A DNA stretch of 64,000 nt from Elusimicrobiota bacterium (GTDB taxonomy: Bacteria > Elusimicrobiota > Elusimicrobia > UBA1565), in the NCBI GenBank assembly GCA_041660925.1, contig JBAZVI010000002.1:434001-498000 (forward strand). The letters run 5' to 3'. The position numbers and the translations under genes are program-made. The notes below the pieces were generated by a model. That model searched no databases, was not told the DNA's origin, and saw nothing but the letters and a program-made list of their open reading frames with translations. This document shows, piece by piece, positions 55,456 through 64,000 of this stretch; within the stretch, counting starts at the first letter, position 1, and every line of letters begins with the position of its first letter.

Positions 55456-55898
55456 CCTTTCGCCCCGTCCGCGGGCTTCTCGCCCGGCTTGGCTTCCCGC
55501 ATGATCGCGAGCTTCTCGGCGCCGGACTGCTTGGCGAGGTCGAGGACCTCGACGACCTCGCCGACCTTGTTCTCGTCGTCGGCGCTGAGGAGGACCATCT
55601 TGTCCCTGCTCGCGGCCAGGGCCTGCGCGAGCCGCGCGCCGAGGAGCAGCGGGTCCACGGTCTGGCCGTTCAAGGTCACCTTGCCGTCCTTGAAGAGCCG
55701 CAGGGAGACGTTCTCGGCGGCGGAGACCTTGCCCACCGCCGCGCTCGCGCGCGACTCGAGGACCTTGATGCCCGCGGAGAGCGCGAAAGGCGCGATGGCC
55801 ATGAAGATGATGACGAGCACGAGGCTCACGTCCACCAGCGGCGTGATGTTGATGCTGGTGATCGGCTCGTCGTCGCGCTGACCCGGTGCGGCGCCCAT
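55452..55898 (-). CDS. ExbD/TolR biopolymer transport protein (first copy)
   Basis: A 148-residue protein with the channel Asp at D23 in INITPLVDVSLVLVIIFMA and a periplasmic domain (IKVLESRASAAVGKVSA, VTLNGQTVDPLLLGARLAQ, VLLSADDENKVGEVVEVL). Two ExbD paralogues with one ExbB are found in some Tol- or gliding-type motors. The gene lies 20 bases after exbB and overlaps the next exbD. Confidence 0.9.
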   Translation of the reverse strand: MGAAPGQRDDEPITSINITPLVDVSLVLVIIFMAIAPFALSAGIKVLESRASAAVGKVSAAENVSLRLFKDGKVTLNGQTVDPLLLGARLAQALAASRDKMVLLSADDENKVGEVVEVLDLAKQSGAEKLAIMREAKPGEKPADGAKG

Positions 55899-55917
55899 TC
55901 TTCGTCTCCGGTGCGGC

Positions 55918-56532
55918 TTACTTCGCTCCGAGCATGATGAGGAAGCGCGCGGAGGCGACTTCCATCGTCACGGACGTCGTCTTCACCTTGCGCATGAAGT
56001 AGTTGTAAAGGATCACGGCCGGAATGGCTACCGCCATTCCGGCTGCGGTCGCAACGAGGGCCTCGGCGATGCCCTTGGCGACGACCGTGGGGCCGCCGAT
56101 GCCCGAGAGCGCGAGGTCCCGGAAGGCCTTGATGATGCCGACGACCGTGCCGAAGAGGCCGATGAAGGGCGCGGTGTTGCCCATCGTGCCGAGGATGCCG
56201 AGATAGCGCTCCATGCGGATGCGCTCCTCGAGGCGCTTGGTCGCGAGCAGCTCCTCGAGGTCCGCCTTCGAGTGCGAGCGGTGGAGAAGCGCGTAGGCGA
56301 GCACCTGGGCGACCGGGGCGAAAGTCTTCTGCAGGGAGGCCTGGGCCTGCTCCGCCTTCCCCCCCTCCAGGAGCTTGCGCACGGAGGCGAGGAGGGCGTC
56401 GGCGTCGACCTCGGCCTTGCGGAAGAACCACCAGCGCTCGAGGGCGAAGGCGATGGAGATCACGGAGCAGAAGAAGAGGATGATGAGGGTGAAGCTGTCC
56501 TTGAGGATGGATACGTAGTCGATGTCCGTCAT
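55918..56532 (-). CDS. ExbB/TolQ/MotA-family proton channel protein
   Basis: A 204-residue protein with three transmembrane helices (LKDSFTLIILFFCSVISIA; GNTAPFIGLFGTVVGIIKAF; AMAVAIPAVILYNYFM). The GLFGTVVGII and GIAEALVATAAGMAVAIPAV motifs are typical of ExbB/TolQ. It forms the proton-driven motor with the ExbD proteins. RBS-like GGAGG lies upstream. It follows the large TPR gene by 18 bases. Confidence 0.92.
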   Translation of the reverse strand: MTDIDYVSILKDSFTLIILFFCSVISIAFALERWWFFRKAEVDADALLASVRKLLEGGKAEQAQASLQKTFAPVAQVLAYALLHRSHSKADLEELLATKRLEERIRMERYLGILGTMGNTAPFIGLFGTVVGIIKAFRDLALSGIGGPTVVAKGIAEALVATAAGMAVAIPAVILYNYFMRKVKTTSVTMEVASARFLIMLGAK

Positions 56533-56550
56533 GTGGGGTTCTCCTCCCGT

Positions 56551-59500
56551 CTAGTTGGTGCCGGGCAGATTGGGCTGGGCTTTCTTCTTGGGCGCGGGCT
56601 TCGGCGCGGCCTTCGGGGCCCCTTCGGTCGGCATGACCTGCGTGCGGTTGATGTCGTCGGGGCTCTCCGTCTGCGGCGCGCCGGCCTTGCGGGGGGCGGC
56701 GGAGCCGCCCCGGGGCGCCATCTTGCGCAGGCCTTCGGCGCGCGCGCGCGCGGCCTGGGCGGTCTGAGCGGCGGGCGCGTTGCGACCGATGTCGTCGTAG
56801 ACGCCGGCGGCCTTCGCGTACTCCTGCTGGCCCTCGTAGAGCTCCCCGAGCTGGATGAGGCCCTGGAGCCGGTACCCGTTGTTCTTGGGGCTCATCGCGA
56901 GCAGGCTCTCGAGGGTCCGCGCGGCCTCGTCCTTCTGGCTCATGAGCAGGAGGATCTCTCCGCGGCCGTAGGTCGCCTGCATCGCCGTCGCGGGGTCGGC
57001 GGCGTTGGAGAGGATGCGCTCGAGCGTGCCCATCGCGCCGGAGTAGTCCTTGCGGTCCTTCTGGAGCGCGTAGACCTCCCAGAGCGCGGTCTTGCCCGCC
57101 TCGTCCTTGAGGCCGACCTGGTTCGCGTAGCGGGCGTAGGCCTCCTGGGCGCGGTCGAGCTTGCCGATGGCCTTGTAGGCCAGCGCGAGGTTGTACTGAG
57201 CGGGGCGCACGTACTCGGAGTCCGGATATTCGTCGATGAGCCGCTGGTACTGCTGGGCGGCGTTCTCGAAGTCCTGCTGGCCGTAGTACGCGCTGCCGAG
57301 GTGGAAGAGGGCGAGCGCGGTGTCGTCGTTGCGCGGGAAGTTGTCGAGGAAGCGGCGGAAGGCGAAGACGGAGTCCCCGTGACGCCCGGCGTTGAAGTAG
57401 GACTCGGCGAGCATGAACTGCGCCTTGCGCAGCTGGGCGCTGCCGGTGTAATCGACGCTGAAGCGCTGGAACTCGACGGCGGCGTCGCCGAACTTCTTCG
57501 CCTCGAAGAAGCGGCGCGCGATGCGGTACTGCGCGTCGCCGGCGACGGCGGTGCGCGGCGCGGCCTTGCCCACGGCGTCGAGCGCGGCCTTGAAGTCGAG
57601 GCCCGGGGCGCGGTCGAAGACGGCCTCCATGAGGTCGAGCGCGTCGGTCGACTCGGGGGCGGCCGGGAAGCGGGAGAGCAGGGCCTGGCACTCGCGCACG
57701 GCGCCCGCGTCGTCCTTCGAGTTGAAGGCGGCCTGGGCGATGCGCAGCTGGGCGAGCGGGAGCTCCTTGGAATCGGGGTAGGCCTCGAGGATGCGCCGGT
57801 AGGCGGCGACGGCCTCGGCGTACTTCTGCGCGCGGAAGAGCGTGTCGGCCATCTGGTACTCGGCCTTCGGGGTCTCCGGGGCCTCGGGGTACTTCTCGCG
57901 CAGGAGCTTCCACTTCTCGATGGCGTCGGTGTAGTAGCGCAGGTGGTAGAGGCTCATGCCCGCGCGGTAGAGCGCCTGGGGCGCCTCGGCGGCCTTCGGG
58001 TTCTCGCGCGCGAACTTCGCGTAGAGCTCCTGCGCCTCTTCGTACTCCTTCTGGTTGAACATGCTGTCGGCGATGCCGAGCTCGTTGAGTCCCGTGAAGG
58101 TCTCCGAGGACTTGGCGAGCTGGAGCATGTCCTTGAGCTTTCGGCGGTCCTCCAGCGCGGCGGCGTCGTCGTTGAGGAAGGTGTGGGTCCAGGCGAGGCC
58201 GTCGAGCGCGTAGAAGGACGCGAAGTCGTTGGGATAGACCTTGAGCACCATCTCATAGATGGCCTTGGCCTCGTCGACGCGGTTCATCGCGAGGTAGGCC
58301 TCGGCCGCGTAGAGGTAGCTCAGCGGGCGCCACTTCGACTGCGAGGGCGGCAGGTGCCGGAAGATGAACTGATACGAGGTCAAGATCGAGTTGAAGGCCT
58401 TCTGCTGGTACTGCGTCTTGAGGATGGTCAGCAGGGACTGCTCGGCCACGTCCGAGGTCGGCGCGAGGTCGATGATGCGCTGGAGCGCGGTGATGGCCTC
58501 GTTGGTCTGCTTGAGCTGGAGCAGGGCGTTGCCCAGCAGGAGGTAGACGTTCTTCGCCAGCGAGTTCGTCGGGTAGAGCTGCAGGAAGTTCCGGCAGGTC
58601 TGCGCGGTCTGGCCCCAGTCGCCGACCTGGTACTGCGACCAGGCGAGCTTGTAGTAGGCCAGCGGGGAGATCTTGATGGTGTCGGGATACTGGGTGATGA
58701 CGCGGGTGTAGGCGAAGAGCGCCTCGCGGTACTGCTCGTCGACGAGGTAGCTCTCGGCGATGAAGTACTGGGCCAGCGGCGCGAAGAAGTCGCGCGCGTA
58801 GCGGTCGATGACGGACTGGAAGTGGGCGCGCGCCTCGACGTAGTTCTTCTTCTGGAACTGGGCCGAGCCGATGCGGAAGAGCGCCGAGACCTTGAGGCTC
58901 GAGTCCGGGTACTGCGAGAGGAAGCGCTCGTACTTGGTGATGGCGCCGTCGAAGTCCTTGGCGAGGAAGAAGGAGTCGCCGATGAAGAACTCGGTCTCCT
59001 CCTTGAGCACGGACTCCGGGAAGTCGCGGATGAGCTTCTCGAAGGTGGCGGCGGCGAGGAAGGGGCGCTTGGAGAGGAGATAGGTCTTGCCGAGGTAGAA
59101 GAGGGCCTCGGGGCTGTTGACGCTCTTGAGGGCCTTCTCGGCGTTCGCGTAGTCCCCCTTGTGCAGGCTCACGATGCCCTGCGCGTAGAGGACCTCGGGG
59201 ACCTTCAGGTAGTTCGGGTAGGTCTCGCCGAGGAGGAAGAGGTTGGCCTCGGCCTGGCTGAACTGCTCGAGCGCGAGGTTCGCGAAGACGATGCCCATCC
59301 AGGACTCGGGGACGATGTAGCTCTTGTTGTAGTCCTTCTCGACCTTGCGCCACTCCTCGATGGCGACGCCCCAGTCCTTGGCGTTATAGGCGCTCTCGCC
59401 GAGCCGGTACTGCGCGGAGGCGCTGAGTCCCGACTGCTTCTTGCGGTGGCGCGAGACGACCTGCGTGAAGGCCTCGCGGGCGCGGGTCAGAAGGTCGACG

Positions 59501-59841
59501 GCCGTGACGTTCTTGGGGGCGAGGAGGCGCGCGGCCGACTGCTTCTTCGAGACGGCCTCGGCCTTGAGGATGGTGAGCGCGTCCTCCATGTACGCCTCGC
59601 CGGCCATGAACTGGGCGTCGGCGGCGCGGGGGCTGTCGGGGAAGCGGGAGATGAAGCGCTGGAAGGCGTCGACGGACGCGTTCTTTGCGCGCCCGGCGTC
59701 CGAGTAGAGCGAGGAGGCGGATTGGAACATCTCCTCCTCGTCGAGGCCGGAGCCGGCGAACTCCTTTCGGCCGTAGTCGGCGGCGCGCACGGAGGCGGCC
59801 GACGCGGCGAGGATGAGGACGGCGATGAGGGATCTTTTCAT
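56551..59841 (-). CDS. Large exported TPR-repeat protein
   Basis: A 1096-residue protein with a signal peptide (MKRSLIAVLILAASAASVRA) and some 20 or more TPR-like repeats of the YbgF/BamD type along nearly its whole length. Examples are FQRFISRFPDSPRAADAQFM, AITKYERFLSQYPDSSLKV and AAQQYQRLIDEYPDSEYV. The C-terminal 70 residues are a low-complexity Pro/Lys/Ala tail. It should be a periplasmic scaffold. Its position between thrS and exbB links it to the motor operon, as YbgF/CpoB is linked to Tol-Pal. ATG 59841 overlaps the thrS stop (ATGA). Confidence 0.88.
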   Translation of the reverse strand: MKRSLIAVLILAASAASVRAADYGRKEFAGSGLDEEEMFQSASSLYSDAGRAKNASVDAFQRFISRFPDSPRAADAQFMAGEAYMEDALTILKAEAVSKKQSAARLLAPKNVTAVDLLTRAREAFTQVVSRHRKKQSGLSASAQYRLGESAYNAKDWGVAIEEWRKVEKDYNKSYIVPESWMGIVFANLALEQFSQAEANLFLLGETYPNYLKVPEVLYAQGIVSLHKGDYANAEKALKSVNSPEALFYLGKTYLLSKRPFLAAATFEKLIRDFPESVLKEETEFFIGDSFFLAKDFDGAITKYERFLSQYPDSSLKVSALFRIGSAQFQKKNYVEARAHFQSVIDRYARDFFAPLAQYFIAESYLVDEQYREALFAYTRVITQYPDTIKISPLAYYKLAWSQYQVGDWGQTAQTCRNFLQLYPTNSLAKNVYLLLGNALLQLKQTNEAITALQRIIDLAPTSDVAEQSLLTILKTQYQQKAFNSILTSYQFIFRHLPPSQSKWRPLSYLYAAEAYLAMNRVDEAKAIYEMVLKVYPNDFASFYALDGLAWTHTFLNDDAAALEDRRKLKDMLQLAKSSETFTGLNELGIADSMFNQKEYEEAQELYAKFARENPKAAEAPQALYRAGMSLYHLRYYTDAIEKWKLLREKYPEAPETPKAEYQMADTLFRAQKYAEAVAAYRRILEAYPDSKELPLAQLRIAQAAFNSKDDAGAVRECQALLSRFPAAPESTDALDLMEAVFDRAPGLDFKAALDAVGKAAPRTAVAGDAQYRIARRFFEAKKFGDAAVEFQRFSVDYTGSAQLRKAQFMLAESYFNAGRHGDSVFAFRRFLDNFPRNDDTALALFHLGSAYYGQQDFENAAQQYQRLIDEYPDSEYVRPAQYNLALAYKAIGKLDRAQEAYARYANQVGLKDEAGKTALWEVYALQKDRKDYSGAMGTLERILSNAADPATAMQATYGRGEILLLMSQKDEAARTLESLLAMSPKNNGYRLQGLIQLGELYEGQQEYAKAAGVYDDIGRNAPAAQTAQAARARAEGLRKMAPRGGSAAPRKAGAPQTESPDDINRTQVMPTEGAPKAAPKPAPKKKAQPNLPGTN

Positions 59842-61631
59842 GGGAGGGTGGGGGCCGGGTGCTTCTCCCGGACCTCTCGGACGAGTTTTTCGGCGAGGGC
59901 GTCGTAGGAAACGGCGCCCTGCTTGCCGTCGAGCAGACGGAGCATCACGGAGTCCGCGGCCGCGTCGCGCGGCCCGAGCACCGCCATGTACGGGACCTTC
60001 TCCATCGAGGACTCCCGGACCTTGTGCCCCAGCTTCTCGTTGCTCTCGTCGAGCGCGACGCGCAGGCCGGCCGCGCGCAGGCGCGCGGCGAGGGCCCGGG
60101 CGGCGGGGGCCTCGTTCTCCGTGAGGGTCAGGATCTTGAGCTGGGTCGGGGCGAGCCAGAGCGGGAAGCGGCCGGCGTAGTGCTCGATGAGGAAGCCGAT
60201 GAAGCGCTCGTGGGTCCCGAGCGGGGCGCGGTGGATGCAGAGCGGGGTCTCCGACCTGCCCTCGCGGTTCTTGTAGGAGAGGTCGAAGCGGGCGGGGACG
60301 GCGAAGTCCACCTGGTTGGTGGCGAGGGTGAACTCCTTGCCGATGGCGCTCCAGACCTGGACGTCCATCTTGGGGCCGTAGAAGGCGGCCTCGTTGGGGA
60401 CGCGGACGTAGTTGATCTTGCCGTTGATGAGGGCGCGCTCGACGAGCTCCTCGGTCTTGAGCCAGAGTTCGGGCTGGTCCACGTACTTCTTGCCGAGGCC
60501 CTCGGCGGCGTGGGTGCTGAAGCGCATGACGTACTTCTCGATGCCGAAGACGCGGAAGTACTCGAGGTACATGCGGCAGACCGCGAGGAACTCCTCCTCG
60601 AACTGCTCGAGGGTGCAGTAGATGTGCGCGTCGTTCATCTGCATGGAGCGCACGCGCATGAGGCCGAAGAGCTCGCCGGACTGCTCGTAGCGGTAGCAGG
60701 TGCCGTACTCGGCCAGGCGCACGGGCAGGTCGCGGTAGGAGCGCAGCTCGGAGCCGTAGATCTTGTGGTGGTGCGGGCAGTTCATGGGCTTGAGGCAGTA
60801 CTTCACGCCGTCGAGCTCCATGGGCGGGAACATGCTGTCCTTGTAGTAGGGCAGGTGCCCGCTGCGCAGGTAGATGGCTTCCTTGGCGATGTGCGGGGTC
60901 TTCACCCGCAGGTAGCCGGCGGCCGCCTCGGTCTCCTTGGCGAAGGTCTCGAGCTGCTCGATGAGGACTCCGCCGTTGGGCAGCCAGAGCGGCAGGCCCG
61001 GGCCGACCTCGTCGTCGAAGGTGAAGATGCGCAGCTCCTTGCCGAGCTTGCGGTGGTCGCGCTTGGCGGACTCCTCGATCTGCACGAGGTGGGCGTCGAG
61101 CTCCTCCTTGGTCTTGAAGGCGAGCCCGTAGATGCGCTGGAGCATCGGCCGCTTCTCGTCGCCGCGCCAGTACGCGCCGGCGATGGACATGAGCTTGAAG
61201 TGGCGGATCTTCCCCGTGTTGTCCACGTGGGGTCCTCGGCAGAGGTCGGTGAAGTCCCCGTTGGTGTAGTAGCTGATGGTCTCGCCGGCGGGGAGGTCCT
61301 CGATGAGCTCGACCTTGAGCTTCTCCCCCTTCGAGCCGAAGTCGCTGAGCGCCTCGGCGCGGGGGTGCTCGGTGCGCACGAAGCGCTGGCGCTCCTTGAC
61401 GATGGCGCGCATGCGCTCCTCGATGACGGGGAGGTCCTCGGGGACGAAGTGGTGCTCGCTCTCGAAGTCGTAGTAGAAGCCGTGCTCGATGGCGGGACCG
61501 ATGCCGAGCTTCGTCCCGGGCCAGAGCGCGACGACGGCCTGGGCCATGACGTGGGCGCAGGAGTGTCGGAGCGCGTGGAGGTCGGCGGGGGTCTCGGTGG
61601 GAGCGGTGGAGGTCTTCGCGTCTGGGCTCAC
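59838..61631 (-). CDS. thrS: Threonyl-tRNA synthetase lacking the TGS domain
   Basis: Charges tRNA-Thr. The 597-residue protein begins directly with the editing (SAD) domain (LRHSCAHVMAQAV, GFYYDFESEHHF, HVDNTGKIRHFKLMSIAGAYW); the N-terminal TGS domain of the E. coli type is absent. The class II core is complete: YCLKPMNCPHHHKIY with a zinc Cys, YRYEQSGELFGLMRVRSM, and LGTHERFIGFLIEHYAG. The anticodon-binding domain has LAPTQLKILTL. I choose GTG 61631, which has GGAG at good spacing; GTG 61637 is two codons upstream. First gene of the minus-strand motor operon. Confidence 0.92.
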   Translation of the reverse strand: MSPDAKTSTAPTETPADLHALRHSCAHVMAQAVVALWPGTKLGIGPAIEHGFYYDFESEHHFVPEDLPVIEERMRAIVKERQRFVRTEHPRAEALSDFGSKGEKLKVELIEDLPAGETISYYTNGDFTDLCRGPHVDNTGKIRHFKLMSIAGAYWRGDEKRPMLQRIYGLAFKTKEELDAHLVQIEESAKRDHRKLGKELRIFTFDDEVGPGLPLWLPNGGVLIEQLETFAKETEAAAGYLRVKTPHIAKEAIYLRSGHLPYYKDSMFPPMELDGVKYCLKPMNCPHHHKIYGSELRSYRDLPVRLAEYGTCYRYEQSGELFGLMRVRSMQMNDAHIYCTLEQFEEEFLAVCRMYLEYFRVFGIEKYVMRFSTHAAEGLGKKYVDQPELWLKTEELVERALINGKINYVRVPNEAAFYGPKMDVQVWSAIGKEFTLATNQVDFAVPARFDLSYKNREGRSETPLCIHRAPLGTHERFIGFLIEHYAGRFPLWLAPTQLKILTLTENEAPAARALAARLRAAGLRVALDESNEKLGHKVRESSMEKVPYMAVLGPRDAAADSVMLRLLDGKQGAVSYDALAEKLVREVREKHPAPTLP

Positions 61632-61707
61632 GTGCACTCTCCGTTGCGGACGATGCAGAACCGCCTCATAGAAGACGAGCCGGCATCGCCGGCCCGTTCA
61701 CGATAAA

Positions 61708-61782
61708 TGGTGCCCAGTATAGGATTTGAACCTATGACCTCTCCCATGTCAAGGGAGCGCGCTACCACTGCGCCAACTGGGC
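61708..61782 (-). tRNA. tRNA-Val (anticodon GAC)
   Basis: Complete cloverleaf on the minus strand: acceptor GCCCAGT/ACTGGGC, D-arm GGCGCAGTGGTAGCGC, anticodon stem CTCCC/GGGAG with loop TTGACAT giving GAC, T-arm AGGTTCAAATCCT. Discriminator A, CCA encoded. It lies 77 bases upstream of thrS on the same strand. Confidence 0.95.
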
Positions 61783-62187
61783 CTCTGTCGCATCCCTCGC
61801 TCCGCTCGGGACTGATGCCCTCGCGAGAGAGGGAGCTTGCTCGCTCGGGTGCTCCCCATGGGGGGTTCCCCCCTCTGGCGCCGTCGGCGCGCATTCGCGC
61901 GCCAGGACGGCTGTCACCCTCCACTAGGGTGCGGCGGACCATGCCGCCGCGCTTCATAGTGTCGCGGCCACCACCGGCCGCGGCGTCGCGATCTCCCCGC
62001 CGAATTGCCCTGCTTTTCAGGGGAGAAATCGTGGAAGAAGGATAACAAAACGAGGAGTGCGTTTCAAGCGCGCGCATGCGATATCTCCATTATACGCGCG
62101 CGATGTTACAAAGGCATGGCGCCCCGAAATGCCCGGGACGCCATGGGGTTTGCTCAAGCCCTCAGGGATCCCCGCAGGGACTCCCTG
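61783..62187. other. Non-coding region upstream of tRNA-Val
   Basis: No gene is supported in these 405 bases. A consensus minus-strand TATAAT (62094-62089) would start a transcript about 300 bases before the tRNA. Between them are many short inverted repeats (for example GCGCGCATTCGCGCGC at 61891-61906, GGGGGAACCCCCC-type arms near 61860 and CCGGCCGCGGC near 61975). The transcript could be a structured leader or an unrecognised RNA. The CAGGGATCCCCGCAGGGACTCCCTG hairpin region at 62163-62187 may terminate the kinase gene. Confidence 0.45.
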
Positions 62188-64000
62188 CTATTTCTTGGCG
62201 GAGTCGGTGAGGGAGCGGCCGGAGAGGGCCGCAACGGCCGCGGCGAGCTCGACGGGTTCGACGGGCTTGCGGACGTAGAGCTGGAAGCCGGAGAGGAGGA
62301 GGCGGGCGTGCTCGTCCCCGCGGTTCGAAACGGTCAGGGCCACCGCCGGGACCTGCCCTCCCTTCTTGGCGTCGAGCGCGCGGACCTTGCGGATGAGGGC
62401 GTAGCCGTCCTCGTCGGAGAGGCCGACGTCGGTGACGAGGACGTCGGGCTTCTCCCGGGTGAAGGCCGTGAACGCCTCCTCCGCGCCGCCGGCCAGGTTC
62501 GCCGCGGCGCCGCACTGCCGCAGCACGGCGGCGATGATCTCCCGCGAGCCCTCGTCGTCGTCGACGACGAGCACGCGCAGACCCTCGAGCCGGGGAAGCT
62601 TCGCCCGGGCCTCGCCCCTCGTCCGCGGGCGGGGCGGGAGGGCGTCCACGCGCAGGGCGGGGACGGGGAGCTGCACGCTGAAAGAGGAGCCGCGGCCGAC
62701 GCCGGCGCTCGCCGCCTCGACGACCCCGCCGTGCGCCTCGACGAGGAGCTTCACGATGGCCAGGCCGAGGCCGAGACCGCGGTACTTGCGGGTGAGCGGC
62801 TCCTCCGCCTGGCGGAAGCGGTCGAAGACGAGGCCGAGGTGCTCGGAGGCGATGCCCTGCCCGTTGTCCGTGATCCGCACCTGCAGGCGCGAACCGGCCC
62901 GGCCGAGCTCGATGCGGACCTCCCCGCCCTCCGGGGTGAACTTGACCGCGTTGGAGAGGAGGTTCCAGAAGACCTGCTGGAGCCGGTCGGGGTCGCCGAG
63001 CACGGGCGGGAGCCCGTCCTCGCCGCTGAGCGAGAGGCGGATGGACTTGGCTTCCGCGGCGGGCCGCACGGCGTCGAGGGAGGCCTCGACGGCCGCGCGC
63101 AGGTCGAGCATGCAGGTCTCGAGCTTGAGCTTCCCCGTGACGATGCGGGAGACGTCGAGGAGGTCCTCGATGATCTGGGACTGCTGCTGCATGTTGCGGT
63201 GGACGGTGTCGAGGGCCTTCTCGCGGGCCTCTCCGTCGAGCGCGCCCGTCTTCATGAGCCAGGTCCAGCCGAGCATCGCCGTCATCGGCGTGCGCATCTC
63301 GTGCGAGAGGATGGCGAGGAACTCGTCCTTCGCGCGGCTGGCCTGCTCGGCCTCCAGGCGCGCCGCCTTCTCGCTCAAGAGCGAGCGCGAGAGCTGCTCG
63401 GCCGCGCGCTTCTGCTCGGTGACGTCGCGCATGACGGACACGACGACGTCGTCCTCGATCATCGTGATGGAGACGTCCTGGAGGAAGGTGGTCCCGTCGC
63501 GGCGGCGCCCGACCGCCTCGCCGCGCCAGCGCCGCTCGCGCAGGAAGGAGGGGACGACGTCGCGCGCGAGGCGCTGGACCTCGGCCTCCGGATAGAGTTC
63601 CTGCCAGGCCCGGCCGATGAGCTCCTCCCCTTTGCCGTAGCCGTGCATGCGGGCGAGGGAGTCGTTGGCGAACACGATGCGCTCGCCCTCGCGGATGCCC
63701 ACGCCGTCGACGGCCGTCTCCATGGAGACGCGCTGGCGCTGGAGCAGCCGCTCGGAGCGCACGCGCTCGACGACGTCGCGCACGACGCAGACCAGGCCGC
63801 CGCCCGCGATGCTCGAGAGGGAGAGCTCCTGGCGGAAGCGCGTCCCGTCCTTACGCAGGCCGACCGCCTCGCCGATCCAGCGCCCCTCGCGGTAGAGCGC
63901 CGGCATGACCTCGGTCTCGAAGCGCTTGAGCTCGTCGGCGTCGTAGAGGATCTTCCAGGACTTCCCGATCAGGTCCCCGGGAGCGTCGTAGCCGTAGACC
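62188..64000 (-). CDS. Hybrid PAS/histidine kinase/receiver protein (N-terminus beyond window)
   Basis: At least 603 residues; the frame is open to the right edge, so the gene is 5'-truncated by the window. There are at least two PAS domains (GYDAPGDLIGKSWKILY..., RKDGTRFRQELSLSSI; MHGYGKGEELIGRAW, RRDGTTFLQDVSI). The kinase core has H-box LSHEMRTPMTAMLGW, N-box NLLSNAVKFTPEGG, ITDNGQGI and YRGLGLGLAIVKLL. The C-terminal receiver has VLVVDDDEGSRE, phospho-acceptor Asp in VLVTDVGLSDEDGY and YVRKPVEP. It is a soluble hybrid kinase as far as seen. It probably signals to a stand-alone receiver or HPt protein elsewhere. Confidence 0.9.
   Translation of the reverse strand, partial: VYGYDAPGDLIGKSWKILYDADELKRFETEVMPALYREGRWIGEAVGLRKDGTRFRQELSLSSIAGGGLVCVVRDVVERVRSERLLQRQRVSMETAVDGVGIREGERIVFANDSLARMHGYGKGEELIGRAWQELYPEAEVQRLARDVVPSFLRERRWRGEAVGRRRDGTTFLQDVSITMIEDDVVVSVMRDVTEQKRAAEQLSRSLLSEKAARLEAEQASRAKDEFLAILSHEMRTPMTAMLGWTWLMKTGALDGEAREKALDTVHRNMQQQSQIIEDLLDVSRIVTGKLKLETCMLDLRAAVEASLDAVRPAAEAKSIRLSLSGEDGLPPVLGDPDRLQQVFWNLLSNAVKFTPEGGEVRIELGRAGSRLQVRITDNGQGIASEHLGLVFDRFRQAEEPLTRKYRGLGLGLAIVKLLVEAHGGVVEAASAGVGRGSSFSVQLPVPALRVDALPPRPRTRGEARAKLPRLEGLRVLVVDDDEGSREIIAAVLRQCGAAANLAGGAEEAFTAFTREKPDVLVTDVGLSDEDGYALIRKVRALDAKKGGQVPAVALTVSNRGDEHARLLLSGFQLYVRKPVEPVELAAAVAALSGRSLTDSAKK

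Noticed and set aside
56272..59907. Very long open frame on the plus strand opposite the TPR gene
   Set aside because: In high-GC DNA antisense frames stay open; its translation is a low-complexity Val/Gly/Leu/Glu/Arg mixture with no domain, while the minus strand has clear TPR motifs and a signal peptide.

Overview
This is a gene-dense, high-GC window from a diderm bacterium. The Gram-negative envelope is indicated by lipoproteins with clear lipoboxes, an Lgt-family protein, an ExbB/ExbD/TonB/OmpA-like operon and many exported proteins. I favour Elusimicrobiota or a similar deep-branching lineage from the general gene mix (NfnAB-like transhydrogenase, many TPR and response-regulator proteins, high GC). 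No rRNA or marker tree is available here, so that is an impression only. There is no CRISPR array, no phage structural gene and no recognisable transposase gene.

Layout. 1-5.3 kb: end of an aminotransferase, a membrane diguanylate cyclase, a quinone reductase and RNase HI in an overlapping chain, facing a RecB-type nuclease and rsmD; then a response regulator fused to a metallo-beta-lactamase-like domain. 5.3-10.6 kb: pseudouridine synthase, exported protein, aldehyde dehydrogenase, M20 peptidase, Nudix hydrolase. 10.6-13.1 kb: response regulator, small membrane protein, tRNA-Ala and three copies of a hairpin-rich repeat. 13.1-17 kb: malic enzyme divergent from an NfnAB-like pair, an NADPH/ferredoxin node. 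17-26 kb: zinc-ribbon protein, M42 peptidase, a Trp-rich protein, Lgt-family protein, TPR-kinase, an MTD1-like methylene-THF dehydrogenase, response regulator and FecR-type lipoprotein. 26-31 kb: exported HExxH proteins, SGNH hydrolase, ABC-F ATPase. 31-45.5 kb: a minus-strand accessory tract, partly of clearly lower GC, with a MITE-like element, exported and membrane proteins, two dispersed repeat families, and a tight three-gene unit (unknown protein, CoiA-like nuclease, zinc-ribbon/HEPN protein) that is the best candidate for an undescribed defence system. 45.7-50 kb: exported protein, secG, tRNA-Leu, pgk, gap. 50-62 kb: DUF559 nuclease, arginine decarboxylase, then thrS, a 1096-residue TPR protein, exbB, two exbD, tonB and an OmpA-like gene in one minus-strand operon. 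61.7-64 kb: tRNA-Val and a PAS/histidine-kinase/receiver protein running off the right edge.

Two genome-wide habits stand out. First, many genes appear to be leaderless: a -10 hexamer is followed by exactly six bases and then ATG or GTG, several with a -35 at 17 bp and no Shine-Dalgarno. Operon-internal genes use ATGA, GTGA or TTGA overlaps, while others have normal GGAGG sites. Second, intergenic space is filled with at least three families of palindromic repeats, one of which (REP-like, about a dozen copies) lies at gene ends and directly upstream of three consecutive membrane-protein genes.
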